From DATKWV01 sp035529405 (lineage in GTDB: Bacteria > Planctomycetota > Phycisphaerae > Sedimentisphaerales > Anaerobacaceae): a DNA stretch of 31,707 nucleotides. A program made the translations under genes and the position numbers. This document shows positions 1 through 7,879 of the stretch, in pieces. The stretch covers positions 1-31,707 of the forward strand of contig DATKWV010000213.1 of assembly GCA_035529405.1 (NCBI GenBank), read 5' to 3'. How positions within the stretch are numbered: the stretch's first letter is position 1; each line of letters opens with the position of its first letter. The notes beneath the pieces are model-generated. The model was not told the origin of the DNA. It saw only the letters and a program-made list of their open reading frames with translations, and searched no databases.

Positions 1-172
1 CGACCCGTACCTGATTTCCACAGCAGAGGATATGCAGTCTATCGGTGCCAACCCGGCCGACTGGAGACGCAAAACTGGCGATTGTCGCCCGGTTGCGCGG
101 CTCGTGGAACCAAAAGGGTTAATTGGTAAAAATAGTGAGTGGTTTAAACTGCCACAAAAAACAAAAAAATAA
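1..172 (+). pseudogene. Edge fragment: duplicate of GLUG-protein N-terminus joined to unrelated sequence
   Basis: Reading from base 2, the first 21 codons give DPYLISTAEDMQSIGANPADW, almost the same as the mature N-terminus of the GLUG protein downstream. At DNA level 1-64 aligns to 424-487 with four mismatches. The similarity stops abruptly after base 64. The frame continues for about 35 unrelated residues to a TAA at 170-172. In another frame 63-122 reads GDAKLAIVARLRGSWNQKG then stop, which vaguely recalls the C-terminal helix of some planctomycete transposases; I would not rely on that. This is either the 3' remnant of a second, broken GLUG gene cut by a recombination or insertion, or an assembly artefact at a contig end. 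The start lies outside the window. Confidence 0.5.
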
Positions 173-182
173 ACAATGCCAG

Positions 183-211
183 TTGACTGAGGGACGTAAA
201 TCAGTCATAAT
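183..211 (+). promoter_or_regulatory. Sigma70-type promoter for the GLUG protein, with an inverted repeat
   Basis: TTGACT (183-188) and CATAAT (206-211) are 17 bp apart, about 75 bp upstream of the preferred ATG at 287. A perfect 7-bp inverted repeat, TGACTGA (184-190) and TCAGTCA (201-207), overlaps both promoter boxes with a 10-nt spacer, so a repressor site is possible. Confidence 0.55.
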
Positions 212-286
212 AAAGGTCTAATTTGGTGGTAAAGTAACAAATTGTACATACTTTTAACGCATAAACTTAGAAGGATGGGTAAAATC

Positions 287-2452
287 ATGAAAGTAAACGG
301 CAATACCACAGGAAAAAGAACGATTATAACCAAAGGGGCGATGTTTATAGTCTGGCTGACGTTTGCTGCATTCACAAGTGCCGCCTGGGCGGGCACTTAC
401 AGCGGCGGAAGCGGCACGGAAGCCGACCCGTACCTGATTTCCACCGCAGAGGATATGCAGTCTATCGGGGCCAATCCGGGCGACTGGGACAGGGATTTCC
501 TGCTGACAGCGGATATTGACCTGTCAGCCTATACGGGTAAGCAATTCAATATCATCGGAAGCAAATCTACGCCGTTTACCGGTGTTTTTAACGGTAATGA
601 CCACAGAGTTTCCAATTTTACGTATGCTACCACGGGCGCCGAATATATCGGCCTGTTTGGATATATAAATGCCTCATATGCCGTGATTAAAGATTTAACG
701 TTAGTGGACCCCAATGTTAAGGCCGCCTATTCGTATGAGGTCGGCTGTCTTGTTGGCTGCTTGCGATCCGGGACAATTACCGGCTGTGGTATTGAAGGCG
801 GCAGGATTTCAGGAAATATCCGTACCGGGGGTTTGGTGGGACGCAGTTATTATGCCACTATCTCAAATTGCCGTGCAGCAGGCAGTGTTACGGGAGATGA
901 AGGGACGGGCGGGCTGGTGGGATGGAATTGGAGCACGATTTCAAATTGCCACGCCACAGGCAGCGTTACGGGATATAAAAATACCGGCGGCCTGGTGGGA
1001 GGCAATTATGAATATGGCACGATCTCAAGTTGCTATGCAGAAGCCAGCGTTTCAGGTGGATTTCACTACACCGGTGGGCTGGTGGGAGATAATCGGCACA
1101 AGATTTCAAATTGCTACGCAACAGGCAACGTTAGGGGAGATTACGCCACCGGCGGATTGGTAGGAAGCAATTTTTCCGGCACAACTTCAAATTGCCACGC
1201 CACAGGTAGCGTTACGGGAGATGACTACACCGGTGGGCTGGTGGGACAGAACGATCACAGTAGCACGATTACAAACTGCTATGCAACCGGGAGCGTCTCA
1301 GGAGGGGATGTCGGGATCGCCACCGGCGGACTGGTGGGAAAAAATGCAGGCGTAGTCTCGCATTCGTATCATACAACAGACGTGGTTTCGGGACACACTT
1401 ATGTAGGCGGGCTGGTGGGATTGAATTGGGGCACGATTGAAAACTGCTGTGCGGTCTCGACCACCACAGGATACACTTCCGCAGGTGGTCTGGTGGGAAA
1501 AAATGAAGATGATGATGGCACGATTTCAAATTGTTACGCAAAAGGCAATGTCTGGGCATTTGAGCTTACAGGGGGTCTGGTAGGAAGAAACTGTGCTACG
1601 ATTGAAAATTCTTATTCTATCGGAAGGCCCTTCAGTCTCGGCGGCAGCGATGTCGGCGGTCTGGTGGGAGGTAATTACGAAGGCACGATTTCAGGTTCTT
1701 TCTGGGATATCGATAGCAGCGGGATGGATATAAGCGATGGCGGCGAGGGCAAAACAACCGAGCAGATGCAGATGCAAAGTACTTTTACCGATGCCGGGTG
1801 GGATTTTGTCGGTGAATTCGTTAACGGAACCGAGGATATATGGAAAATCTGTGAGGCGGTGGATTATCCGCGGCTGGAATGGGAGATTATGGATTGGCCG
1901 GTCATCGATGAAGAGCCGGATATGACAACAGGGACAAGCAATACCATAAGCTGGCAAGAAGTCAATGGGGCAATCGAGTATTACGCAATCTGCTGCAGTG
2001 ATGATAATCTGGAAAATGTCGTTGCCGAAAGCGGCTGGGTCGATGTCAATGAATATACGTTCGACGGCCTTGAGACGGGACGAACATACTGGTATGCGGT
2101 CAAGGCCAGGCAGAACTGTGTTCTCGAAAGCGAGTGGTCGGACGTGGTTGGCTCGATGCAGGTGACACTAAGTGACATCGTGGAGATTATGCTCGATGCG
2201 GACAGCCTTAAGAACAGCAATATGAAAAACGCCCTGCTGAATAAGATTGAGGAAGTGCTGGAGATGATTGATGCAGGGCTGTATGAGGATGCGCTGAAAA
2301 AGCTGGACAACGACATTTTGAAAAAGACAGACGGGTGTGTCACGACGGGTCAGCCGGATAAGAACGACTGGATAACCACGTGCGAAGCTCAGCAGCAGAT
2401 TTATCCGTTCGTAATAGAGACGATTGATTATGTAAACAGCCTGATGGAGTAA
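287..2452 (+). CDS. Secreted GLUG-motif repeat protein with fibronectin III-like C-terminal part
   Basis: An exported repeat protein of about 721 residues, probably a surface or adhesin-like protein; its ligand is unknown. The chosen ATG at 287 follows an AGAAGGA box and gives a classic signal peptide: basic start, hydrophobic core MFIVWLTFAAFTSA, AWA-G cleavage. The in-frame TTG at 242 and ATG at 275 are less convincing. After a PYLISTAEDM entry motif there are about twelve GLUG units, each carrying G(G/C)LVG followed by an N-x-x-T-I-S-N-C type strand, as in beta-helical GLUG proteins. An FN3-like segment follows (around TISWQEVNGAIEYY to TYWYAVKARQ), then an acidic helical tail containing DILKKTDGC and CEAQQQ. 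No sortase, PEP-CTERM or autotransporter signal is visible. Some GLUG units are nearly identical at DNA level, which suggests recent internal duplication. Confidence 0.85.
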   Translation: MKVNGNTTGKRTIITKGAMFIVWLTFAAFTSAAWAGTYSGGSGTEADPYLISTAEDMQSIGANPGDWDRDFLLTADIDLSAYTGKQFNIIGSKSTPFTGVFNGNDHRVSNFTYATTGAEYIGLFGYINASYAVIKDLTLVDPNVKAAYSYEVGCLVGCLRSGTITGCGIEGGRISGNIRTGGLVGRSYYATISNCRAAGSVTGDEGTGGLVGWNWSTISNCHATGSVTGYKNTGGLVGGNYEYGTISSCYAEASVSGGFHYTGGLVGDNRHKISNCYATGNVRGDYATGGLVGSNFSGTTSNCHATGSVTGDDYTGGLVGQNDHSSTITNCYATGSVSGGDVGIATGGLVGKNAGVVSHSYHTTDVVSGHTYVGGLVGLNWGTIENCCAVSTTTGYTSAGGLVGKNEDDDGTISNCYAKGNVWAFELTGGLVGRNCATIENSYSIGRPFSLGGSDVGGLVGGNYEGTISGSFWDIDSSGMDISDGGEGKTTEQMQMQSTFTDAGWDFVGEFVNGTEDIWKICEAVDYPRLEWEIMDWPVIDEEPDMTTGTSNTISWQEVNGAIEYYAICCSDDNLENVVAESGWVDVNEYTFDGLETGRTYWYAVKARQNCVLESEWSDVVGSMQVTLSDIVEIMLDADSLKNSNMKNALLNKIEEVLEMIDAGLYEDALKKLDNDILKKTDGCVTTGQPDKNDWITTCEAQQQIYPFVIETIDYVNSLME
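941..1219 (+). repeat. Near-identical GLUG-unit DNA repeats inside the gene
   Basis: Bases 941-973 and 1187-1219 match over 33 nt with one mismatch (961 C against 1207 T). Weaker copies of the same unit run across about 750-1690. Conservation at silent positions shows the repeats expanded recently at DNA level and are not only conserved as protein. Confidence 0.75.
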
Positions 2453-2465
2453 TAAGACCAGAAGA

Positions 2466-2492
2466 CCCTCCTTCGCATAAAGCTACGGAGGG
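2466..2492. repeat. Short hairpin element CCCTCC...GGAGGG
   Basis: CCCTCC (2466-2471) pairs with GGAGGG (2487-2492), with partial further pairing inside. It lies just after the GLUG stop and could act in 3'-end formation, but no T-run follows on the plus strand. It shares the ordered words CCTTCGC and AGCTACGGAGG with the larger element at 15206-15280, so it is more likely a member of an interspersed repeat family. Confidence 0.5.
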
Positions 2493-2579
2493 CAAGCAGA
2501 AGACGGAAATCAGAGGACAGAAGACGAAGTCGTGACTGGCGACGAACTGTCTGCGGCTGGTTTGGAGGTTTAATAAGTT

Positions 2580-2846
2580 ATGGCAAAAGGAAATAACGTT
2601 TTGACAACCGGCGTTGTGGCCAACATCTGCAACGTTGCGCCGCGAACGGTTTCGCAGTGGTTCGACAAGGGCCTTCTTACCGGCTATCGGATCCCCGGCA
2701 GCCTGGACAGGCGTATCCCCATCGCCGAACTTGCGCGGTTTATGGCTGCGCACAATATCCCCATCCCGGAAAGCTGGCCTGCCCTTAAAAAGGCTGTACC
2801 TGCACCCGAACGCCCTAAACGCCGCCGGCCCACTTATCGGCGCTGA
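2580..2846 (+). CDS. Small MerR/excisionase-like helix-turn-helix DNA-binding protein
   Basis: An 88-residue protein. Residues about 8-55 form a winged-helix/MerR-like HTH of the excisionase type: TTGVVANICNVAPRTVSQWFDKGLLTGYR, then a wing around PGSLDRRIPIAEL. The tail is strongly basic (PKRRRPTYRR), consistent with DNA contact. A GGAGG lies 12 nt before the ATG, slightly far. It probably binds DNA as a small regulator or recombination directionality-like factor, but no integrase or phage gene is next to it, so the target is unknown. A small ORF follows 26 bp downstream and may be co-transcribed. Confidence 0.75.
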   Translation: MAKGNNVLTTGVVANICNVAPRTVSQWFDKGLLTGYRIPGSLDRRIPIAELARFMAAHNIPIPESWPALKKAVPAPERPKRRRPTYRR

Positions 2847-2872
2847 GTGTTGTTGTTAAGGAGTGTAAAAAC

Positions 2873-3073
2873 ATGGGTGAACGCAAAGCTAATACCTGCG
2901 CCGCCGGCAGGCCGAAAAAGCCAAAACCGCAATATTTGCCCGACCCTGCGCAGATAATAGAGCAGCTAAAGCTGCTTCACGGCTGGCAGTGCCGGATGTT
3001 GGAGTTGTTGCGCAAAGCCCTGCCGGCAAAGGAAAAAAGACCCTTCGACTCGGCTGCACCTGGCTCAGGGTGA
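2873..3073 (+). CDS. Small hypothetical protein downstream of the HTH gene
   Basis: A 66-residue ORF with a good ribosome binding site (AAGGAGTG, 8-15 nt before the ATG), 26 bp after the HTH gene. It is Lys/Pro-rich at the N-terminus, followed by one amphipathic helix (IIEQLKLLHGWQCRMLELLRKAL). I do not recognise a family. The last ten codons (PFDSAAPGSG) lie in sequence of the cccttcgac...ctcaggg type often seen in dispersed intergenic repeats, so the native C-terminus may have been replaced by repeat insertion. Coding status is supported only by the RBS and context. Confidence 0.5.
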   Translation: MGERKANTCAAGRPKKPKPQYLPDPAQIIEQLKLLHGWQCRMLELLRKALPAKEKRPFDSAAPGSG

Positions 3074-3080
3074 CCTTTTA

Positions 3081-3112
3081 ATTGACGATTTTCGATTGAC
3101 GATTTACGATTG
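3081..3112. repeat. 14-bp tandem repeat, 2.3 copies
   Basis: ATTGACGATTTTCG (3081-3094) is followed by ATTGACGATTTACG (3095-3108) and a partial ATTG (3109-3112). It sits in the repeat-rich gap between two converging genes. Confidence 0.8.
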
Positions 3113-3118
3113 TTTTGG

Positions 3119-3164
3119 ATTCCGCATCAGGCCTGCCCTGAGCGAAGCCGAACGGGTGCGGAAT
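3119..3164. repeat. Inverted repeat ATTCCGCA...TGCGGAAT
   Basis: A perfect 8-bp inverted repeat (3119-3126 and 3157-3164) encloses a 30-nt segment containing ccctgagcgaagc. The whole gap 3074-3231 is made of this unit, the tandem repeat before it and G-rich low-complexity sequence after it. No gene is seen there. Confidence 0.6.
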
Positions 3165-3231
3165 GACAGAGACAGGGGGCAGCGGGACAGCGTAGAGGGG
3201 GCAGGGGATAGAAGGCAGAAAAATCCAGGGG

Positions 3232-4299
3232 TCAGGGGGTGGTTTTTTTGTTTGTGTCGGAGACGGAGACGTTGAGCTTGTGCATAAGACGATTGAGACG
3301 CCGGCGCTCGATACCGAGGATTCTGGCGGCGGCGATTTTGTGTCCCTTTGTGTGGTCAAGGGCCTGGATGATGAGCTTGCGCTTTACCTGGTCAAGCGTG
3401 GGCAGTTCACTCTGCGGGTAGTCGTGCGAGTCGGCAATTATAATTTCAAAAGGCAGTGCTGCAGGACGAATCTCTTCGGCTGTAGTTAAAATATAGGCGC
3501 GCTCGACGGCATTTGCAAGCTGGCGGATATTGCCGGGCCAGTTGTAACTGCATAAAAGTTTTTTGGCTGTTGCGTTGAAGAACTTGGGGGGTTCGGAGTA
3601 AAAGAGGGCCTGGTTAGTCAGAAAATATTCGGCCAGGGGCAGGATGTCCTCTTTTCGTTTTCGCAGGGGGGGGATTTCGAGGTTGACGACATTAAGCCTG
3701 TAATACAAGTCGCTTCTGAAGGTTTGTTCCTTGACCATCTGGCCCAGGTCCCTGTTGGATGCACAGAGGATGCGAACGTCAACGGGATATGATTTTGTGG
3801 AGCCTAAAGGCGTGACCGCGTTCTGCTGTAGGGTGCGAAGGAATTTTGCCTGCAGGTTAAGGGGGATTTCGCTTATTTCGTCAAGAAACAAGGTACCGCC
3901 GTCGGCGGCACGGAAGAAACCGAGGGTCTGCTCGACGGCACCGGTGAAGGCGCCTCTTAGATGGCCGAAGAGCTGACTCTCGAAGAGGTGACCCGTCAAA
4001 GTAGTACAATCAACGGGTACGAATACCTTGTCTGCACGGTCGCTGGACAGGTGTATTTTTTTTGCGACCATTTCCTTTCCGACGCCGGTTTCGCCGGTTA
4101 TTATTACAGGGCACTTTCGAGCGGCAATAGCTTCGATGGTCTGCAGGATAGAATCAAAGGCATCTGATTTGCCAATGAGGTTATTTTCCTGTGCGGAGAT
4201 TCTGTTGTTTGCCAGGTGCTGTTTTGGCGAAGTATTATCGAGGCGTGCATGAAACGGTTTTTCGGATTTTTTGTTATATTTTTCGCTTCCGGGCCCCAC
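3232..4299 (-). CDS. Sigma54-dependent transcriptional activator without a receiver domain
   Basis: An NtrC-family AAA+ activator that would remodel RNA polymerase-sigma54 at promoters. Counted from the GTG at 4299, about 355 residues: Walker A GETGVGKE (about 69-76), the sigma54-contacting GAFTGA loop (116-121), Walker B GGTLFLDE (134-141), arginine-finger region FRSDLYYRLNV, and a C-terminal Fis-type HTH (KIAAARILGIERRRLNRLM). The GTG follows a GGAGG with 6-nt spacing; an upstream in-frame TTG at 4323 is possible. The N-terminal stretch of about 40 residues is too short for a receiver, GAF or PAS domain, so the activity may be controlled by another protein or by expression level. It lies downstream of PEP carboxykinase on the same strand across a 381-bp gap. 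I see no convincing -24/-12 sigma54 promoter in the window. Confidence 0.9.
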   Translation of the reverse strand: MGPGSEKYNKKSEKPFHARLDNTSPKQHLANNRISAQENNLIGKSDAFDSILQTIEAIAARKCPVIITGETGVGKEMVAKKIHLSSDRADKVFVPVDCTTLTGHLFESQLFGHLRGAFTGAVEQTLGFFRAADGGTLFLDEISEIPLNLQAKFLRTLQQNAVTPLGSTKSYPVDVRILCASNRDLGQMVKEQTFRSDLYYRLNVVNLEIPPLRKRKEDILPLAEYFLTNQALFYSEPPKFFNATAKKLLCSYNWPGNIRQLANAVERAYILTTAEEIRPAALPFEIIIADSHDYPQSELPTLDQVKRKLIIQALDHTKGHKIAAARILGIERRRLNRLMHKLNVSVSDTNKKTTP

Positions 4300-4680
4300 A
4301 ACCTGCCTCCATCCGGGGGACAAAAAGGCCGCCGGTACAGTAAAAAGTAACTGTTTAGTTGGTGAGGTCCAGCCCCACAGAAATGGTTAAAAGGCTGTAT
4401 TCTCTCACCCTTCTCTATACTTAAGTTAACGTGTTAAGGTGGGTAAGTCAAGGATTTTATAGGACTTTCTTGAAAATTTTCCTAAATTAACATTTTTTCG
4501 GACCGAAATGCCGTGATGGGGGTGGTTAGGCAAAGAAAGGCAGGAAAATGGATAGGAGGCCTTTTCACAGGCAGTGCTGGACAGCAGACATAGGCTATAT
4601 ACAAGCGTAAGTGCCTTTTTTGAAAGCCTTTATACGCCCGGCAATACCGGCAGGCGACATTGGAGACCTGAGGTTTAGTC
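4300..4680. other. Intergenic region upstream of the sigma54 activator
   Basis: No gene is recognised in these 381 bp. On the minus strand there is a possible promoter (TTGACT at 4446-4451, 17-bp spacer, weak TAACTT at 4423-4428). It overlaps a TTAA-rich inverted repeat (CTTAA at 4420-4424, TTAAG at 4434-4438) that could be an operator. The PEP carboxykinase end has no clear intrinsic terminator. Confidence 0.35.
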
Positions 4681-6561
4681 TTACGTTTTTTCCAGGTCGA
4701 ATGGCGAGATGTATTGGCCATGCCGCTCGGCAGTAGTTTTGAGGCGTTTGCGGATTTGAGCGAACGTATCAAAAACAACTGCTGGGGTGTCGGGCACTTT
4801 TCGGCTGTAAACATCTTCAACACGGTCAAGCTTGGCAAGGTTCTCGGGGACACGGACAGTAAACTGTCGGATGTAATCGTGTGTTGTGTAGTCGATTTTG
4901 CGGTGTTTTTTGAACAGGTCGGCAAGGTCGTTGTACCTTGGAATGAGGCCTGTGGGTGTTTCTATGACATCGACATCGTTATTGACGCGCAGTTCAGCCC
5001 AAAGAATCCAGACCATCTTATCGAGTATCTCGTTGAGGTATTTTCCGTTTTTGTCCTTAAGGAAGTAGTTGACGGAGAAAATCAGCGGCGGGCGTTTGAG
5101 GCGGTTTCCGAAATCGAGGTTGTTCTGGATGTATGTTCCCAGCGGAATCGCCAGAAAGTCGAGGTTGGACATTAAGTTGAATGTGCGTACGCCCTGTTTT
5201 CCGAGAGTAGCAGCGGTGGTTTCGGATTCGATGGAAGCACCTTTTGCAATTATGCCTTCGGACCAGTTGTAGGCCTGCTCAACGGGTACCCAGGTGTCGC
5301 TGTCCCGGCCGCCGTAGATGATACCGCCTACAGGCACGCCGGTGGGGTCGTTCATAAGAGGGTCGCGGTTGCTTAATTCGGAAATGTTAAGGCAATAACG
5401 CGCGTTTCTGTGAGCGGCGGTGATTTCATTGCCCTGTGCGTCCTTGTTGCCTTTTTTCCATTGCCCGCTGTGATTGAACCCTTTTTCGGGAATCTCAGAG
5501 CCCATGCCCAGCCAATAAGGCCTGGAATCGCCGTCCAGCAGTATGTTCGAGAAGATGACTTCACAGGGGCTGGTAAGTGTGTTGTATATAACGGGGTCGT
5601 CTTTGGGGCTAACATCCTGAATGATACCGAAAATGCCCTTTTCGACATTAACGCAGCGGACCTGGCTATCCTTTATGCGCAGGTATGCGATGTCATCTCC
5701 GACAATGGTTTGTCCTGGTATCATGGCGGTGGAAGTCTTTCCGCAGGCGGAGGGGAATGCTCCTGTAAAGTATGTAACTCGGCCTTTAGGGCCGTGGGCG
5801 CCCATAACAAACATATGCTCTGCCAGCCAGCCTTCTTTGGAGGCCTTGTTGATGGCCAGACGCAGGGCGAGCTTTTTGAGTCCTATGGTATTGCCGCCGT
5901 ACTGGGTATTGACGCTGTAAACGATGTTTTCCTGAAGGTCAATATACATTCGTCGTTTATCGGCGTTTTTGCTTATGGCATTCTGGAGTTCTCCGGCGGA
6001 GTGAAGGAACCTGAAGAAATGAGTGCTTTGTCCGATTTTTTTAAATTGCTGGTAGCCGGGTCGAAACAGGAGGATTTCGCTGTGGGCCACGTAGGCGGAA
6101 TCGGTTATCTGGACACAGGGGATGGCAAACTCAGAGTCGGTCGGGCCCAGACAGAAAAAGCAAACAAGCATTTGGCGGTCGCGCATCGAGTCTTTCAAAA
6201 AGGAACGAATTTCGGGAATGCCGATGGACTTTTGGATTGAATTGAGACTTTCGCCGAGGTTCGAATCGGGACCGACCAGATACTTAGTGACTTCCTTGTC
6301 CCTGCCCTGGTCGTGATAGCCGTCAAAGTGGCAGGAGTGGCCTGGAATGTTGAGGGGCCTTTCCTCACCGGCTTCTATGGCCTGTTTGCGAATGCAGGCG
6401 AAGTCTTCGGGGCGGTCAGTGGATACGAAGACGGATTCTGGAGCTGTAAGCTCAACGGCATCAGCGACAAAGTTGTGCATTTTGGGATTGTCCAAAGCCA
6501 TAAGCTTTGCATAGTTTTGGCTGTCGAGCTTTTCCTTCAGTAATGCCTGTGCTTTATCCAT
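4681..6561 (-). CDS. pckG: Phosphoenolpyruvate carboxykinase (GTP)
   Basis: Interconverts oxaloacetate and PEP with GTP/GDP in the cytosol, linking the TCA cycle to gluconeogenesis or, in fermenters, fixing CO2. The ATG at 6561 (MDKAQALLK) follows AGGAGGT at a suitable distance and gives 626 residues, the usual family length; the open frame extends 41 codons further upstream without a good start. Key motifs: nucleotide-binding P-loop FPSACGKT (about 269-276), the metal-binding VGDD motif (about 287-290), and an N-terminal substrate region with GEERPLNIPGHSCHFDGYHDQGRD. The family assignment is firm, although the sequence is divergent from animal enzymes. A strong minus-strand promoter lies about 60 bp upstream. 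The sigma54 activator downstream could be linked but is separated by a large gap. Confidence 0.93.
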   Translation of the reverse strand: MDKAQALLKEKLDSQNYAKLMALDNPKMHNFVADAVELTAPESVFVSTDRPEDFACIRKQAIEAGEERPLNIPGHSCHFDGYHDQGRDKEVTKYLVGPDSNLGESLNSIQKSIGIPEIRSFLKDSMRDRQMLVCFFCLGPTDSEFAIPCVQITDSAYVAHSEILLFRPGYQQFKKIGQSTHFFRFLHSAGELQNAISKNADKRRMYIDLQENIVYSVNTQYGGNTIGLKKLALRLAINKASKEGWLAEHMFVMGAHGPKGRVTYFTGAFPSACGKTSTAMIPGQTIVGDDIAYLRIKDSQVRCVNVEKGIFGIIQDVSPKDDPVIYNTLTSPCEVIFSNILLDGDSRPYWLGMGSEIPEKGFNHSGQWKKGNKDAQGNEITAAHRNARYCLNISELSNRDPLMNDPTGVPVGGIIYGGRDSDTWVPVEQAYNWSEGIIAKGASIESETTAATLGKQGVRTFNLMSNLDFLAIPLGTYIQNNLDFGNRLKRPPLIFSVNYFLKDKNGKYLNEILDKMVWILWAELRVNNDVDVIETPTGLIPRYNDLADLFKKHRKIDYTTHDYIRQFTVRVPENLAKLDRVEDVYSRKVPDTPAVVFDTFAQIRKRLKTTAERHGQYISPFDLEKT

Positions 6562-6618
6562 ATATTGACGCACCTCCTGTATATGTATCGGCGAAAAAGA
6601 CTCAAAAAAAATCGCGTC

Positions 6619-6647
6619 ATAGTAGCCGGAGGGAGTAACGTTGTCAA
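6619..6647 (-). promoter_or_regulatory. Sigma70-type promoter for PEP carboxykinase
   Basis: On the minus strand, TTGACA (6642-6647) and TACTAT (6619-6624) are separated by 17 bp. Transcription would start about 50 nt before the ATG at 6561, leaving a short leader that contains the AGGAGGT ribosome binding site. Confidence 0.7.
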
Positions 6648-6811
6648 GGGGTTTTTTCGCAAAAAGTGATTTTTGTATCAGCACGGCTTATAAGAATCAT
6701 TTATGAAAACGTAACTGGATGGGAGGGGTTTATGAGTTTTGGCTTTACAGCAGCAGAGTCGGCGGGGATAATAGCGGCGATTTTTTTGAGATTTGGAAAA
6801 GGAGATTTGCA

Positions 6812-7858
6812 ATGGCACAGTCAGAAAACGTATCGCGCAGGCAGTTCATTGGAACAGCTTCGGCAGCTTTAGGCGCAGGTTTGTACGGGACATCGGGGCA
6901 GGTTTTAGCAGCTGAAGGCGGCCCCAAAATTACCAATAAGGCCGACAGACTGCCCAGAGAGGTGTGGGTGGCCAGTTTTTCGCTTGGGAACCTGTCGGCC
7001 GACACGCCCGAGCAGATGGTAAGTAAAATGTTAAAGAAAATGGAAGAGGTGGCGCCTTATCAGCCGGACATCGTATGTCTGACCGAGCTGTTTGCGTTTA
7101 TGAATACGGCGAGGAAGCCGCCTTTATCACAGGCCGCCGAGGAAGCACCAGGGCCGATTTGCAAAAGAATCGGCGAATATGCAAAACAACATAACTGCTA
7201 CGTGATCTGTCCTACTCACACCAAGCAGAACGGGCGGTTCTATTGTTCATCGGTACTTATCGACCGCCAGGGCGGCGTGGTCGGCGAATATCACAAGATT
7301 CATCCAACGGTGGATGAAATCAAAAACGGCGTAGCTCCGGGCGTTCTTAAGCCGCCGGTATTCAAAACGGACTTCGGGACAATCGGAATGCAGATATGTT
7401 TCGATGCGAACTGGTATGACGGTTGGCGGTATCTGCGGAAGGCTGGTGCCGAGATTGTGTTCTGGTCGTCGGCGTATCCGGGGGGAAAGCTGATTGATTC
7501 TCTGGCTCGGCTGAACAAATATCCTATAGTAACCAGCACAAGGTCCAATCCGACAAGGGTAATCGATGTTACCGGCGACGAATCAGCCACGAGCGGGCGT
7601 TTCAATGACTGGGTATGTGTACCGGTCAACCTGGAAAAGGCTGCTGTTCATATATGGCCTTATGTTCAGAAGTTCAGCGCACTGAGGGCCAAATACGGCA
7701 GGAAGCTGAGCATTAAGATACTGGACCAGGAGGACTGGGCGGTCGTCGAAAGCCGCAGTGCGGATATCAAAATTGCCGATGTGCTGAAGGAATTCGATAT
7801 TCCCACGTTCGAAGAGCATATAGTCCGGGCTGAGAAGGTCCAGGACAAACATCGATAA
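6812..7858 (+). CDS. Tat-exported carbon-nitrogen hydrolase (nitrilase superfamily)
   Basis: A 348-residue amidase/nitrilase-fold protein with a twin-arginine signal (SRRQFIG at about 8-14, then ASAALGAGLYG), so it is probably folded in the cytoplasm and exported. The ATG at 6812 follows AAAAGGAG; the open frame upstream lacks a ribosome binding site. The Glu-Lys-Cys triad is present: E92 in CLTELF, K162 in EYHKIHP, C196 in MQICFDANW. Substrate is unknown; the superfamily hydrolyses amides, nitriles, carbamoyl compounds or transfers acyl groups. Other exported enzymes with RRQF signals lie next to it (minus-strand isomerase-like gene), suggesting an extracytoplasmic catabolic neighbourhood. 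Confidence 0.85.
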   Translation: MAQSENVSRRQFIGTASAALGAGLYGTSGQVLAAEGGPKITNKADRLPREVWVASFSLGNLSADTPEQMVSKMLKKMEEVAPYQPDIVCLTELFAFMNTARKPPLSQAAEEAPGPICKRIGEYAKQHNCYVICPTHTKQNGRFYCSSVLIDRQGGVVGEYHKIHPTVDEIKNGVAPGVLKPPVFKTDFGTIGMQICFDANWYDGWRYLRKAGAEIVFWSSAYPGGKLIDSLARLNKYPIVTSTRSNPTRVIDVTGDESATSGRFNDWVCVPVNLEKAAVHIWPYVQKFSALRAKYGRKLSIKILDQEDWAVVESRSADIKIADVLKEFDIPTFEEHIVRAEKVQDKHR

Positions 7859-7879
7859 TACCGCCAGTGGTGCAGTCGG

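Noticed and set aside
714..1163. 149-codon plus-strand frame inside the GLUG gene
   Set aside because: It is a shadow frame of the repeat; its own repeats simply mirror the GLUG units.
4482..4925. Minus-strand frame overlapping the 3' end of PEP carboxykinase
   Set aside because: It overlaps a real gene in another frame and no family or ribosome binding site supports it.
5410..6240. Long plus-strand open frame (276 codons) inside the PEP carboxykinase gene
   Set aside because: It lies antisense to a clear PEP carboxykinase, has no recognisable motif or ribosome binding site, and is a codon-bias shadow.
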